From: Anthopleura xanthogrammica
Lineage: Eukaryota > Cnidaria > Anthozoa > Actiniaria > Actiniidae
NCBI GenBank assembly: GCA_964019055.1
Contig: CAXHSA010000009.1
Span: forward strand, 1 to 64,000
DNA length: 64,000 bases
Direction of reading: 5' to 3'
Position numbers and translations under genes: made by a program. Of this stretch, positions 26,201 to 38,750 are shown piece by piece (the first letter of the stretch is position 1; every line of letters begins with the position of its first letter). Under the pieces are notes generated by a model. The model made no database searches. It had not been told where the DNA came from and saw only the letters and a program-made list of their open reading frames with translations.

Positions 26201-29200
26201 TTCGCCAAAAAGTCGTGTTTTTATCTCAAGAGGTATTTTCATGAGCAAAAAGTGGGGGTTTCAGCAAACAGGTCACGCCGTCAGCGAAAAACCTGGTTTT
26301 GAGAGCCAAAATGGCCATTTTTCAGTTTTTTGGGCTAAAAAGCTTTTTTTCCCAGCAAAACAGTGTTTTGGACACCTAAAATGTGCTTTTCTCGTCCAAA
26401 ACTTGCGTTTAGCAGTGAAAACGTCGTGTTTTGAGCAAAAGAAAATTCTCAGCAAATTTCAAATTTTCTCAGCAAAAAACACCTTTTTTGACCAAAAAGC
26501 ACCTTTACTCAGCCAAAACCGCATTTTTTTTCGCCAAAAAGTCGTGTTTTTATCTCAAGAGGTATTTTCATGAGCAAAAAGTGGGGGTTTCAGCAAACAG
26601 GTCACGCCGTCAGCGAAAAACCTGGTTTTGAGAGCCAAAATGGCCATTTTTCAGTTTTTTGGGCTAAAAAGCTTTTTTTCCCAGCAAAACAGTGTTTTGG
26701 ACACCTAAAATGTGCTTTTCTCGTCCAAAACTTGCGTTTAGCAGTGAAAACGTCGTGTTTTGAGCAAAAGAAAATTCTCAGCAAATTTCAAATTTTCTCA
26801 GCAAAAAACACCTTTTTTGACCAAAAAGCACCTTTACTCAGCCAAAACCGCATTTTTTTTCGCCAAAAAGTCGTGTTTTTATCTCAAGAGGTATTTTCAT
26901 GAGCAAAAAGTGGGGGTTTCAGCAAACAGGTCACGCCGTCAGCGAAAAACCTGGTTTTGAGAGCCAAAATGGCCATTTTTCAGTTTTTTGGGCTAAAAAG
27001 CTTTTTTTCCCAGCAAAACAGTGTTTTGGACACCTAAAATGTGCTTTTCTCGTCCAAAACTTGCGTTTAGCAGTGAAAACGTCGTGTTTTGAGCAAAAGA
27101 AAATTCTCAGCAAATTTCAAATTTTCTCAGCAAAAAACACCTTTTTTGACCAAAAAGCACCTTTACTCAGCCAAAACCGCATTTTTTTTCGCCAAAAAGT
27201 CGTGTTTTTATCTCAAGAGGTATTTTCATGAGCAAAAAGTGGGGGTTTCAGCAAACAGGTCACGCCGTCAGCGAAAAACCTGGTTTTGAGAGCCAAAATG
27301 GCCATTTTTCAGTTTTTTGGGCTAAAAAGCTTTTTTCCCAGCAAAACAGTGTTTTGGACACCTAAAATGTGCTTTTCTCGTCCAAAACTTGCGTTTAGCA
27401 GTGAAAACGTCGTGTTTTGAGCAAAAGAAAATTCTCAGCAAATTTCAAATTTTCTCAGCAAAAAACACCTTTTTTGACCAAAAAGCACCTTTACTCAGCC
27501 AAAACCGCATTTTTTTTCGCCAAAAAGTCGTGTTTTTATCTCAAGAGGTATTTTCATGAGCAAAAAGTGGGGGTTCAGCAAACAGGTCACGCCGTCAGCG
27601 AAAAACCTGGTTTTGAGAGCCAAAATGGCCATTTTTCAGTTTTTTGGGCTAAAAAGCTTTTTTTCCCAGCAAAACAGTGTTTTGGACACCTAAAATGTGC
27701 TTTTCTCGTCCAAAACTTGCGTTTAGCAGTGAAAACGTCGTGTTTTGAGCAAAAGAAAATTCTCAGCAAATTTCAAATTTTCTCAGCAAAAAACACCTTT
27801 TTTGACCAAAAAGCACCTTTACTCAGCCAAAACCGCATTTTTTTTTCGCCAAAAAGTCGTGTTTTTATCTCAAGAGGTATTTTCATGAGCAAAAAGTGGG
27901 GGTTTCAGCAAACAGGTCACGCCGTCAGCGAAAAACCTGGTTTTGAGAGCCAAAATGGCCATTTTTCAGTTTTTTGGGCTAAAAAGCTTTTTTTCCCAGC
28001 AAAACAGTGTTTTGGACACCTAAAATGTGCTTTTCTCGTCCAAAACTTGCGTTTAGCAGTGAAAACGTCGTGTTTTGAGCAAAAGAAAATTCTCAGCAAA
28101 TTTCAAATTTTCTCAGCAAAAAACACCTTTTTTGACCAAAAAGCACCTTTACTCAGCCAAAACCGCATTTTTTTTCGCCAAAAAGTCGTGTTTTTATCTC
28201 AAGAGGTATTTTCATGAGCAAAAAGTGGGGGTTTCAGCAAACAGGTCACGCCGTCAGCGAAAAACCTGGTTTTGAGAGCCAAAATGGCCATTTTTCAGTT
28301 TTTTGGGCTAAAAAGCTTTTTTTCCCAGCAAAACAGTGTTTTGGACACCTAAAATGTGCTTTTCTCGTCCAAAACTTGCGTTTAGCAGTGAAAACGTCGT
28401 GTTTTGAGCAAAAGAAAATTCTCAGCAAATTTCAAATTTTCTCAGCAAAAAACACCTTTTTTGACCAAAAAGCACCTTTACTCAGCCAAAACCGCATTTT
28501 TTTTCGCCAAAAAGTCGTGTTTTTATCTCAAGAGGTATTTTCATGAGCAAAAAGTGGGGGTTTCAGCAAACAGGTCACGCCGTCAGCGAAAAACCTGGTT
28601 TTGAGAGCCAAAATGGCCATTTTTCAGTTTTTTGGGCTAAAAAGCTTTTTTTCCCAGCAAAACAGTGTTTTGGACACCTAAAATGTGCTTTTCTCGTCCA
28701 AAACTTGCGTTTAGCAGTGAAAACGTCGTGTTTTGAGCAAAAGAAAATTCTCAGCAAATTTCAAATTTTCTCAGCAAAAAACACCTTTTTTGACCAAAAA
28801 GCACCTTTACTCAGCCAAAACCGCATTTTTTTTCGCCAAAAAGTCGTGTTTTTATCTCAAGAGGTATTTTCATGAGCAAAAAGTGGGGGTTTCAGCAAAC
28901 AGGTCACGCCGTCAGCGAAAAACCTGGTTTTGAGAGCCAAAATGGCCATTTTTCAGTTTTTTGGGCTAAAAAGCTTTTTTTCCCAGCAAAACAGTGTTTT
29001 GGACACCTAAAATGTGCTTTTCTCGTCCAAAACTTGCGTTTAGCAGTGAAAACGTCGTGTTTTGAGCAAAAGAAAATTCTCAGCAAATTTCAAATTTTCT
29101 CAGCAAAAAACACCTTTTTTGACCAAAAAGCACCTTTACTCAGCCAAAACCGCATTTTTTTTCGCCAAAAAGTCGTGTTTTTATCTCAAGAGGTATTTTC

Positions 29201-31832
29201 ATGAGCAAAAAGTGGGGGTTTCAGCAAACAGGTCACGCCGTCAGCGAAAAACCTGGTTTTGAGAGCCAAAATGGCCATTTTTCAGTTTTTTGGGCTAAAA
29301 AGCTTTTTTTCCCAGCAAAACAGTGTTTTGGACACCTAAAATGTGCTTTTCTCGTCCAAAACTTGCGTTTAGCAGTGAAAACGTCGTGTTTTGAGCAAAA
29401 GAAAATTCTCAGCAAATTTCAAATTTTCTCAGCAAAAAACACCTTTTTTGACCAAAAAGCACCTTTACTCAGCCAAAACCGCATTTTTTTTCGCCAAAAA
29501 GTCGTGTTTTTATCTCAAGAGGTATTTTCATGAGCAAAAAGTGGGGGTTTCAGCAAACAGGTCACGCCGTCAGCGAAAAACCTGGTTTTGAGAGCCAAAA
29601 TGGCCATTTTTCAGTTTTTTGGGCTAAAAAGCTTTTTTTCCCAGCAAAACAGTGTTTTGGACACCTAAAATGTGCTTTTCTCGTCCAAAACTTGCGTTTA
29701 GCAGTGAAAACGTCGTGTTTTGAGCAAAAGAAAATTCTCAGCAAATTTCAAATTTTCTCAGCAAAAAACACCTTTTTTGACCAAAAAGCACCTTTACTCA
29801 GCCAAAACCGCATTTTTTTTCGCCAAAAAGTCGTGTTTTTATCTCAAGAGGTATTTTCATGAGCAAAAAGTGGGGGTTTCAGCAAACAGGTCACGCCGTC
29901 AGCGAAAAACCTGGTTTTGAGAGCCAAAATGGCCATTTTTCAGTTTTTTGGGCTAAAAAGCTTTTTTTCCCAGCAAAACAGTGTTTTGGACACCTAAAAT
30001 GTGCTTTTCTCGTCCAAAACTTGCGTTTAGCAGTGAAAACGTCGTGTTTTGAGCAAAAGAAAATTCTCAGCAAATTTCAAATTTTCTCAGCAAAAAACAC
30101 CTTTTTTGACCAAAAAGCACCTTTACTCAGCCAAAACCGCATTTTTTTTCGCCAAAAAGTCGTGTTTTTATCTCAAGAGGTATTTTCATGAGCAAAAAGT
30201 GGGGGTTTCAGCAAACAGGTCACGCCGTCAGCGAAAAACCTGGTTTTGAGAGCCAAAATGGCCATTTTTCAGTTTTTTGGGCTAAAAAGCTTTTTTTCCC
30301 AGCAAAACAGTGTTTTGGACACCTAAAATGTGCTTTTCTCGTCCAAAACTTGCGTTTAGCAGTGAAAACGTCGTGTTTTGAGCAAAAGAAAATTCTCAGC
30401 AAATTTCAAATTTTCTCAGCAAAAAACACCTTTTTTGACCAAAAAGCACCTTTACTCAGCCAAAACCGCATTTTTTTTCGCCAAAAAGTCGTGTTTTTAT
30501 CTCAAGAGGTATTTTCATGAGCAAAAAGTGGGGGTTTCAGCAAACAGGTCACGCCGTCAGCGAAAAACCTGGTTTTGAGAGCCAAAATGGCCATTTTTCA
30601 GTTTTTTGGGCTAAAAAGCTTTTTTTCCCAGCAAAACAGTGTTTTGGACACCTAAAATGTGCTTTTCTCGTCCAAAACTTGCGTTTAGCAGTGAAAACGT
30701 CGTGTTTTGAGCAAAAGAAAATTCTCAGCAAATTTCAAATTTTCTCAGCAAAAAACACCTTTTTTGACCAAAAAGCACCTTTACTCAGCCAAAACCGCAT
30801 TTTTTTTCGCCAAAAAGTCGTGTTTTTATCTCAAGAGGTATTTTCATGAGCAAAAAGTGGGGGTTTCAGCAAACAGGTCACGCCGTCAGCGAAAAACCTG
30901 GTTTTGAGAGCCAAAATGGCCATTTTTCAGTTTTTTGGGCTAAAAAGCTTTTTTTCCCAGCAAAACAGTGTTTTGGACACCTAAAATGTGCTTTTCTCGT
31001 CCAAAACTTGCGTTTAGCAGTGAAAACGTCGTGTTTTGAGCAGAAGAAAATTCTCAGCAAATTTCAAATTTTCTCAGCAAAAAACACCTTTTTTGACCAA
31101 AAAGCACCTTTACTCAGCCAAAACCGCATTTTTTTTCGCCAAAAAGTCGTGTTTTTATCTCAAGAGGTATTTTCATGAGCAAAAAGTGGGGGTTTCAGCA
31201 AACAGGTCACGCCGTCAGCGAAAAACCTGGTTTTGAGAGCCAAAATGGCCATTTTTCAGTTTTTTGGGCTAAAAAGCTTTTTTTCCCAGCAAAACAGTGT
31301 TTTGGACACCTAAAATGTGCTTTTCTCGTCCAAAACTTGCGTTTAGCAGTGAAAACGTCGTGTTTTGAGCAAAAGAAAATTCTCAGCAAATTTCAAATTT
31401 TCTCAGCAAAAAACACCTTTTTTGACCAAAAAGCACCTTTACTCAGCCAAAACCGCATTTTTTTTCGCCAAAAAGTCGTGTTTTTATCTCAAGAGGTATT
31501 TTCATGAGCAAAAAGTGGGGGTTTCAGCAAACAGGTCACGCCGTCAGCGAAAAACCTGGTTTTGAGAGCCAAAATGGCCATTTTTCAGTTTTTTGGGCTA
31601 AAAAGCTTTTTTTCCCAGCAAAACAGTGTTTTGGACACCTAAAATGTGCTTTTCTCGTCCAAAACTTGCGTTTAGCAGTGAAAACGTCGTGTTTTGAGCA
31701 AAAGAAAATTCTCAGCAAATTTCAAATTTTCTCAGCAAAAAACACCTTTTTTGACCAAAAAGCACCTTTACTCAGCCAAAACCGCATTTTTTTTCGCCAA
31801 AAAGTCGTGTTTTTATCTCAAGAGGTATTTTC
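23279..31832 (+). repeat. Near-consensus region with scattered single changes
   Basis: Almost all copies here are consensus. Exceptions are 23608 (CCGAATTTT), 25253 (AAAAAGG then T7), 25911 (extra G, 330 bp), 27228 (T6 then CCC, 328 bp), 27556 (one T lost in GGGGGTTCAG and one gained in the T-run, net 329 bp) and 30846 (GAGCAGAAG). The eight copies from 28214 to 30845 look identical to each other. Confidence 0.9.
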
Positions 31833-33154
31833 ATGAGCAAAAAGTGGGGGTTTCAGCAAACAGGTCACGCCGTCAGCGAAAAACCTGGTTTTGAGAGCCA
31901 AAATGGCCATTTTTCAGTTTTTTGGGCTAAAAAGCTTTTTTTCCCAGCAAAACAGTGTTTTGGACACCTAAAATGTGCTTTTCTCGTCCAAAACTTGCGT
32001 TTAGCAGTGAAAACGTCGTGTTTTGAGCAAAAGAAAATTCTCAGCAAATTTCGAATTTTCTCAGCAAAAAACACCTTTTTTGACCAAAAAGCACCTTTAC
32101 TCAGCCAAAACCGCATTTTTTTTTTTGCCAAAAAGTCGTGTTTTTATCTCAAGAGGTATTTTCATGAGCAAAAAGTGGGGGTTTCAGCAAACCGGTCACG
32201 CCGTCAGCGAAAAACCTGGTTTTGAGAGCCAAAATGGCCATTTTTCAGTTTTTTGGGCTAAAAAGCTTTTTTTCCCAGCAAAACAGTGTTTTGGACACCT
32301 AAAATGTGCTTTTCTCGTCCAAAACTTGCGTTTAGCAGTGAAAACGTCGTGTTTTGAGCAAAAGAAAATTCTCAGCAAATTTCAAATTTTCTCAGCAAAA
32401 AATACCTTTTTTGACCAAAAAGCACCTTTACTCAGCCAAAACCGCATTTTTTTTTTTGCCAAAAAGTCGTGTTTTTATCTCAAGAGGTATTTTCATGAGC
32501 AAAAAGTGGGGGTTTCAGCAAACCGGTCACGCCGTCAGCGAAAAACCTGGTTTTGAGAGCCAAAATGGCCATTTTTCAGTTTTTTGGGCTAAAAAGCTTT
32601 TTTTCCCAGCAAAACAGTGTTTTGGACACCTAAAATGTGCTTTTCTCGTCCAAAACTTGCGTTTAGCAGTGAAAACGTCGTGTTTTGAGCAAAAGAAAAT
32701 TCTCAGCAAATTTCAAATTTTCTCAGCAAAAAACACCTTTTTTGACCAAAAAGCACCTTTACTCAGCCAAAACCGCATTTTTTTTTTTGCCAAAAAGTCG
32801 TGTTTTTATCTCAAGAGGTATTTTCATGAGCAAAAAGTGGGGGTTTCAGCAAACCGGTCACGCCGTCAGCGAAAAACCTGGTTTTGAGAGCCAAAATGGC
32901 CATTTTTCAGTTTTTTGGGCTAAAAAGCTTTTTTTCCCAGCAAAACAGTGTTTTGGACACCTAAAATGTGCTTTTCTCGTCCAAAACTTGCGTTTAGCAG
33001 TGAAAACGTCGTGTTTTGAGCAAAAGAAAATTCTCAGCAAATTTCAAATTTTCTCAGCAAAAAACACCTTTTTTGACCAAAAAGCACCTTTACTCAGCCA
33101 AAACCGCATTTTTTTTCGCCAAAAAGTCGTGTTTTTATCTCAAGAGGTATTTTC
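31833..33154 (+). repeat. Three 331-bp units with T11-GCC, followed by linked CCGG copies
   Basis: Copies starting at 31833, 32164 and 32495 have T11 followed by GCC in place of T8 followed by CGCC and are 331 bp long. The next copy after each (32164, 32495 and 32826) has AAACCGGTCAC instead of AAACAGGTCAC. The first also has TTTCGAATTTT and the second AAAAAATACC. The run looks like a local triplication of one variant monomer. Confidence 0.9.
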
Positions 33155-35128
33155 ATGAGCAAAAAGTGGGGGTTTCAGCAAACAGGTCACGCCGTCAGCG
33201 AAAAACCTGGTTTTGAGAGCCAAAATGGCCATTTTTCAGTTTTTTGGGCTAAAAAGCTTTTTTTCCCAGCAAAACAGTGTTTTGGACACCTAAAATGTGC
33301 TTTTCTCGTCCAAAACTTGCGTTTAGCAGTGAAAACGTCGTGTTTTGAGCAAAAGAAAATTCTCAGCAAATTTCCAATTTTCTCAGCAAAAAACACCTTT
33401 TTTGACCAAAAAGCACCTTTACTCAGCCAAAACCGCATTTTTTTTCGCCAAAAAGTCGTGTTTTTATCTCAAGAGGTATTTTCATGAGCAAAAAGTGGGG
33501 GTTTCAGAAAACAGGTCACGCCGTCAGCGAAAAACCTGGTTTTGAGAGCCAAAATGGCCATTTTTCAGTTTTTTGGGCTAAAAAGCTTTTTTTCCCAGCA
33601 AAACAGTGTTTTGGACACCTAAAATGTGCTTTTCTCGTCCAAAACTTGCGTTTAGCAGTGAAAACGTCGTGTTTTGAGCAAAAGAAAATTCTCAGCAAAT
33701 TTCAAATTTTCTCAGCAAAAAACACCTTTTTTGACCAAAAAGCACCTTTACTCAGCCAAAACCGCATTTTTTTTCGCCAAAAAGTCGTGTTTTTATCTCA
33801 AGAGGTATTTTCATGAGCAAAAAGTGGGGGTTTCAGCAAACAGGTCACGCCGTCAGCGAAAAACCTGGTTTTGAGAGCCAAAATGGCCATTTTTCAGTTT
33901 TTTGGGCTAAAAAGCTTTTTTTCCCAGCAAAACAGTGTTTTGGACACCTAAAATGTGCTTTTCTCGTCCAAAACTTGCGTTTAGCAGTGAAAACGTCGTG
34001 TTTTGAGCAAAAGAAAATTCTCAGCAAATTTCAAATTTTCTCAGCAAAAAACACCTTTTTTGACCAAAAAGCACCTTTACTCAGCCAAAACCGCATTTTT
34101 TTTCGCCAAAAAGTCGTGTTTTTATCTCAAGAGGTATTTTCATGAGCAAAAAGTGGGGGTTTCAGAAAACAGGTCACGCCGTCAGCGAAAAACCTGGTTT
34201 TGAGAGCCAAAATGGCCATTTTTCAGTTTTTTGGGCTAAAAAGCTTTTTTTCCCAGCAAAACAGTGTTTTGGACACCTAAAATGTGCTTTTCTCGTCCAA
34301 AACTTGCGTTTAGCAGTGAAAACGTCGTGTTTTGAGCAAAAGAAAATTCTCAGCAAATTTCAAATTTTCTCAGCAAAAAACACCTTTTTTGACCAAAAAG
34401 CACCTTTACTCAGCCAAAACCGCATTTTTTTTCGCCAAAAAGTCGTGTTTTTATCTCAAGAGGTATTTTCATGAGCAAAAAGTGGGGGTTTCAGCAAACA
34501 GGTCACGCCGTCAGCGAAAAACCTGGTTTTGAGAGCCAAAATGGCCATTTTTTAGTTTTTTGGGCTAAAAAGCTTTTTTTCCCAGCAAAACAGTGTTTTG
34601 GACACCTAAAATGTGCTTTTCTCGTCCAAAACTTGCGTTTAGCAGTGAAAACGTCGTGTTTTGAGCAAAAGAAAATTCTCAGCAAATTTCAAATTTTCTC
34701 AGCAAAAAACACCTTTTTTGACCAAAAAGCACCTTTACTCAGCCAAAACCGCATTTTTTTTCGCCAAAAAGTCGTGTTTTTATCTCAAGAGGTATTTTCA
34801 TGAGCAAAAAGTGGGGGTTTCAGCAAACAGGTCACGCCGTCAGCGAAAAACCTGGTTTTGACAGCCAAAATGGCCATTTTTCAGTTTTTTGGGCTAAAAA
34901 GCTTTTTTTCCCAGCAAAACAGTGTTTTGGACACCTAAAATGTGCTTTTCTCGTCCAAAACTTGCGTTTAGCAGTGAAAACGTCGTGTTTTGAGCAAAAG
35001 AAAATTCTCAGCAAATTTCAAATTTTCTCAGCAAAAAACACCTTTTTTGACCAAAAAGCACCTTTACTCAGCCAAAACCGCATTTTTTTTCGCCAAAAAG
35101 TCGTGTTTTTATCTCAAGAGGTATTTTC
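33155..35128 (+). repeat. Mixed variant block (TTTCCAATT, TCAGAAAAC, TTTTTTAG, GACAGCC)
   Basis: The copy at 33155 has TTTCCAATTTT, those at 33484 and 34142 have TTTCAGAAAAC, 34471 has CATTTTTTAG and 34800 has TTTTGACAGCC. The first pair recurs at 59161 and 59819, and the last pair recurs at 40728 and 41057, so this block has relatives far away in the array. Confidence 0.85.
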
Positions 35129-36116
35129 ATGAGCAAAAAGTGGGGGTTTCAGCAAACAGGTCACGCCGTCAGCGAAAAACCTGGTTTTGAGAGCCAAAAT
35201 GGCCATTTTTCAGTTTTTTGGGCTAAAAAGCTTTTTTTCCCAGCAAAACAGTGTTTTGGACACCTAAAATGTGCTTTTCTCGTCCAAAACTTGCGTTTAG
35301 CAGTGAAAACGTCGTGTTTTGAGCAAAAGAAAATTCTCAGCAAATTTCAAATTTTCTCAGCAAAAAACACCTTTTTTGACCAAAAAGCACCTTTACTCAG
35401 CCAAAACCGCATTTTTTTTCGCCAAAAAGTCGTGTTTTTATCTCAAGAGGTATTTTCATGAGCAAAAAGTGGGGGTTTCAGCAAACAGGTCACGCCGTCA
35501 GCGAAAAACCTGGTTTTGAGAGCCAAAATGGCCATTTTTCAGTTTTTTGGGCTAAAAAGCTTTTTTTCCCAGCAAAACAGTGTTTTGGACACCTAAAATG
35601 TGCTTTTCTCGTCCAAAACTTGCGTTTAGCAGTGAAAACGTCGTGTTTTGAGCAAAAGAAAATTCTCAGCAAATTTCAAATTTTCTCAGCAAAAAACACC
35701 TTTTTTGACCAAAAAGCACCTTTACTCAGCCAAAACCGCATTTTTTTTCGCCAAAAAGTCGTGTTTTTATCTCAAGAGGTATTTTCATGAGCAAAAAGTG
35801 GGGGTTTCAGCAAACAGGTCACGCCGTCAGCGAAAAACCTGGTTTTGAGAGCCAAAATGGCCATTTTTCAGTTTTTTGGGCTAAAAAGCTTTTTTTCCCA
35901 GCAAAACAGTGTTTTGGACACCTAAAATGTGCTTTTCTCGTCCAAAACTTGCGTTTAGCAGTGAAAACGTCGTGTTTTGAGCAAAAGAAAATTCTCAGCA
36001 AATTTCAAATTTTCTCAGCAAAAAACACCTTTTTTGACCAAAAAGCACCTTTACTCAGCCAAAACCGCATTTTTTTTTTGCCAAAAAGTCGTGTTTTTAT
36101 CTCAAGAGGTATTTTC

Positions 36117-38750
36117 ATGAGCAAAAAGTGGGGGTTTCAGCAAACCGGTCACGCCGTCAGCGAAAAACCTGGTTTTGAGAGCCAAAATGGCCATTTTTCA
36201 GTTTTTTGGGCTAAAAAGCTTTTTTTCCCAGCAAAACAGTGTTTTGGACACCTAAAATGTGCTTTTCTCGTCCAAAACTTGCGTTTAGCAGTGAAAACGT
36301 CGTGTTTTGAGCAAAAGAAAATTCTCTGCAAATTTCAAATTTTCTCAGCAAAAAACACCTTTTTTGACCAAAAAGCACCTTTACTCAGCCAAAACCGCAT
36401 TTTATTTCGCCAAAAAGTCGTGTTTTTATCTCAAGAGGTATTTTCATGAGCAAAAAGTGGGGGTTTCAGCAAACAGGTCACGCCGTCAGCGAAAAACCTG
36501 GTTTTGAGAGCCAAAATGGCCATTTTTTAGTTTTTTGGGCTAAAAAGCTTTTTTTCCCAGCAAAACAGTGTTTTGGACACCTAAAATGTGCTTTTCTCGT
36601 CCAAAACTTGCGTTTAGCAGTGAAAACGTCGTGTTTTGAGCAAAAGAAAATTCTCAGCAAATTTCAAATTTTCTCAGCAAAAAACACCTTTTTTGACCAA
36701 AAAGCACCTTTACTCAGCCAAAACCGCATTTTTTTTCGCCAAAAAGTCGTGTTTTTATCTCAAGAGGTATTTTCATGAGCAAAAAGTGGGGTTTTCAGCA
36801 AACAGGTCACGCCGTCAGCGAAAAACCTGGTTTTGAGAGCCAAAATGGCCATTTTTTAGTTTTTTGGGCTAAAAAGCTTTTTTTCCCAGCAAAACAGTGT
36901 TTTGGACACCTAAAATGTGCTTTTCTCGTCCAAAACTTGCGTTTAGCAGTGAAAACGTCGTGTTTTGAGCAAAAGAAAATTCTCAGCAAATTTCAAATTT
37001 TCTCAGCAAAAAACACCTTTTTTGACCAAAAAGCACCTTTACTCAGCCAAAACCGCATTTTTTTTCGCCAAAAAGTCGTGTTTTTATCTCAAGAGGTATT
37101 TTCATGAGCAAAAAGTGGGGGTTTCAGCAAACAGGTCACGCCGTCAGCGAAAAACCTGGTTTTGAGAGCCAAAATGGCCATTTTTTAGTTTTTTGGGCTA
37201 AAAAGCTTTTTTTCCCAGCAAAACAGTGTTTTGGACACCTAAAATGTGCTTTTCTCGTCCAAAACTTGCGTTTAGCAGTGAAAACGTCGTGTTTTGAGCA
37301 AAAGAAAATTCTCAGCAAATTTCAAATTTTCTCAGCAAAAAACACCTTTTTTGACCAAAAAGCACCTTTACTCAGCCAAAACCGCATTTTTTTTTTGCCA
37401 AAAAGTCGTGTTTTTATCTCAAGAGGTATTTTCATGAGCAAAAAGTGGGGGTTTCAGCAAACCGGTCACGCCGTCAGCGAAAAACCTGGTTTTGAGAGCC
37501 AAAATGGCCATTTTTCAGTTTTTTGGGCTAAAAAGCTTTTTTTCCCAGCAAAACAGTGTTTTGGACACCTAAAATGTGCTTTTCTCGTCCAAAACTTGCG
37601 TTTAGCAGTGAAAACGTCGTGTTTTGAGCAAAAGAAAATTCTCTGCAAATTTCAAATTTTCTCAGCAAAAAACACCTTTTTTGACCAAAAAGCACCTTTA
37701 CTCAGCCAAAACCGCATTTTATTTCGCCAAAAAGTCGTGTTTTTATCTCAAGAGGTATTTTCATGAGCAAAAAGTGGGGGTTTCAGCAAACAGGTCACGC
37801 CGTCAGCGAAAAACCTGGTTTTGAGAGCCAAAATGGCCATTTTTTAGTTTTTTGGGCTAAAAAGCTTTTTTTCCCAGCAAAACAGTGTTTTGGACACCTA
37901 AAATGTGCTTTTCTCGTCCAAAACTTGCGTTTAGCAGTGAAAACGTCGTGTTTTGAGCAAAAGAAAATTCTCAGCAAATTTCAAATTTTCTCAGCAAAAA
38001 ACACCTTTTTTGACCAAAAAGCACCTTTACTCAGCCAAAACCGCATTTTTTTTCGCCAAAAAGTCGTGTTTTTATCTCAAGAGGTATTTTCATGAGCAAA
38101 AAGTGGGGTTTTCAGCAAACAGGTCACGCCGTCAGCGAAAAACCTGGTTTTGAGAGCCAAAATGGCCATTTTTTAGTTTTTTGGGCTAAAAAGCTTTTTT
38201 TCCCAGCAAAACAGTGTTTTGGACACCTAAAATGTGCTTTTCTCGTCCAAAACTTGCGTTTAGCAGTGAAAACGTCGTGTTTTGAGCAAAAGAAAATTCT
38301 CAGCAAATTTCAAATTTTCTCAGCAAAAAACACCTTTTTTGACCAAAAAGCACCTTTACTCAGCCAAAACCGCATTTTTTTTCGCCAAAAAGTCGTGTTT
38401 TTATCTCAAGAGGTATTTTCATGAGCAAAAAGTGGGGGTTTCAGCAAACAGGTCACGCCGTCAGCGAAAAACCTGGTTTTGAGAGCCAAAATGGCCATTT
38501 TTTAGTTTTTTGGGCTAAAAAGCTTTTTTTCCCAGCAAAACAGTGTTTTGGACACCTAAAATGTGCTTTTCTCGTCCAAAACTTGCGTTTAGCAGTGAAA
38601 ACGTCGTGTTTTGAGCAAAAGAAAATTCTCAGCAAATTTCAAATTTTCTCAGCAAAAAACACCTTTTTTGACCAAAAAGCACCTTTACTCAGCCAAAACC
38701 GCATTTTTTTTTTGCCAAAAAGTCGTGTTTTTATCTCAAGAGGTATTTTC
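36117..38750 (+). repeat. Tandem 4-monomer higher-order repeat (1317 bp, two copies)
   Basis: Block 36117-37433 and block 37434-38750 carry the same ordered markers. Monomer 1 has AAACCGGTC, TCTCTGCAAA and CATTTTATTTCG. Monomer 2 has CATTTTTTAG. Monomer 3 has GTGGGGTTTTC and CATTTTTTAG. Monomer 4 has CATTTTTTAG and a T10-GCC run, making it 330 bp. I found no difference between the two blocks. The next copy (38751) starts with the same CCGG marker but then carries GTGTTTAGG and GCAGCGAAA, so the pattern breaks there. Confidence 0.9.
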
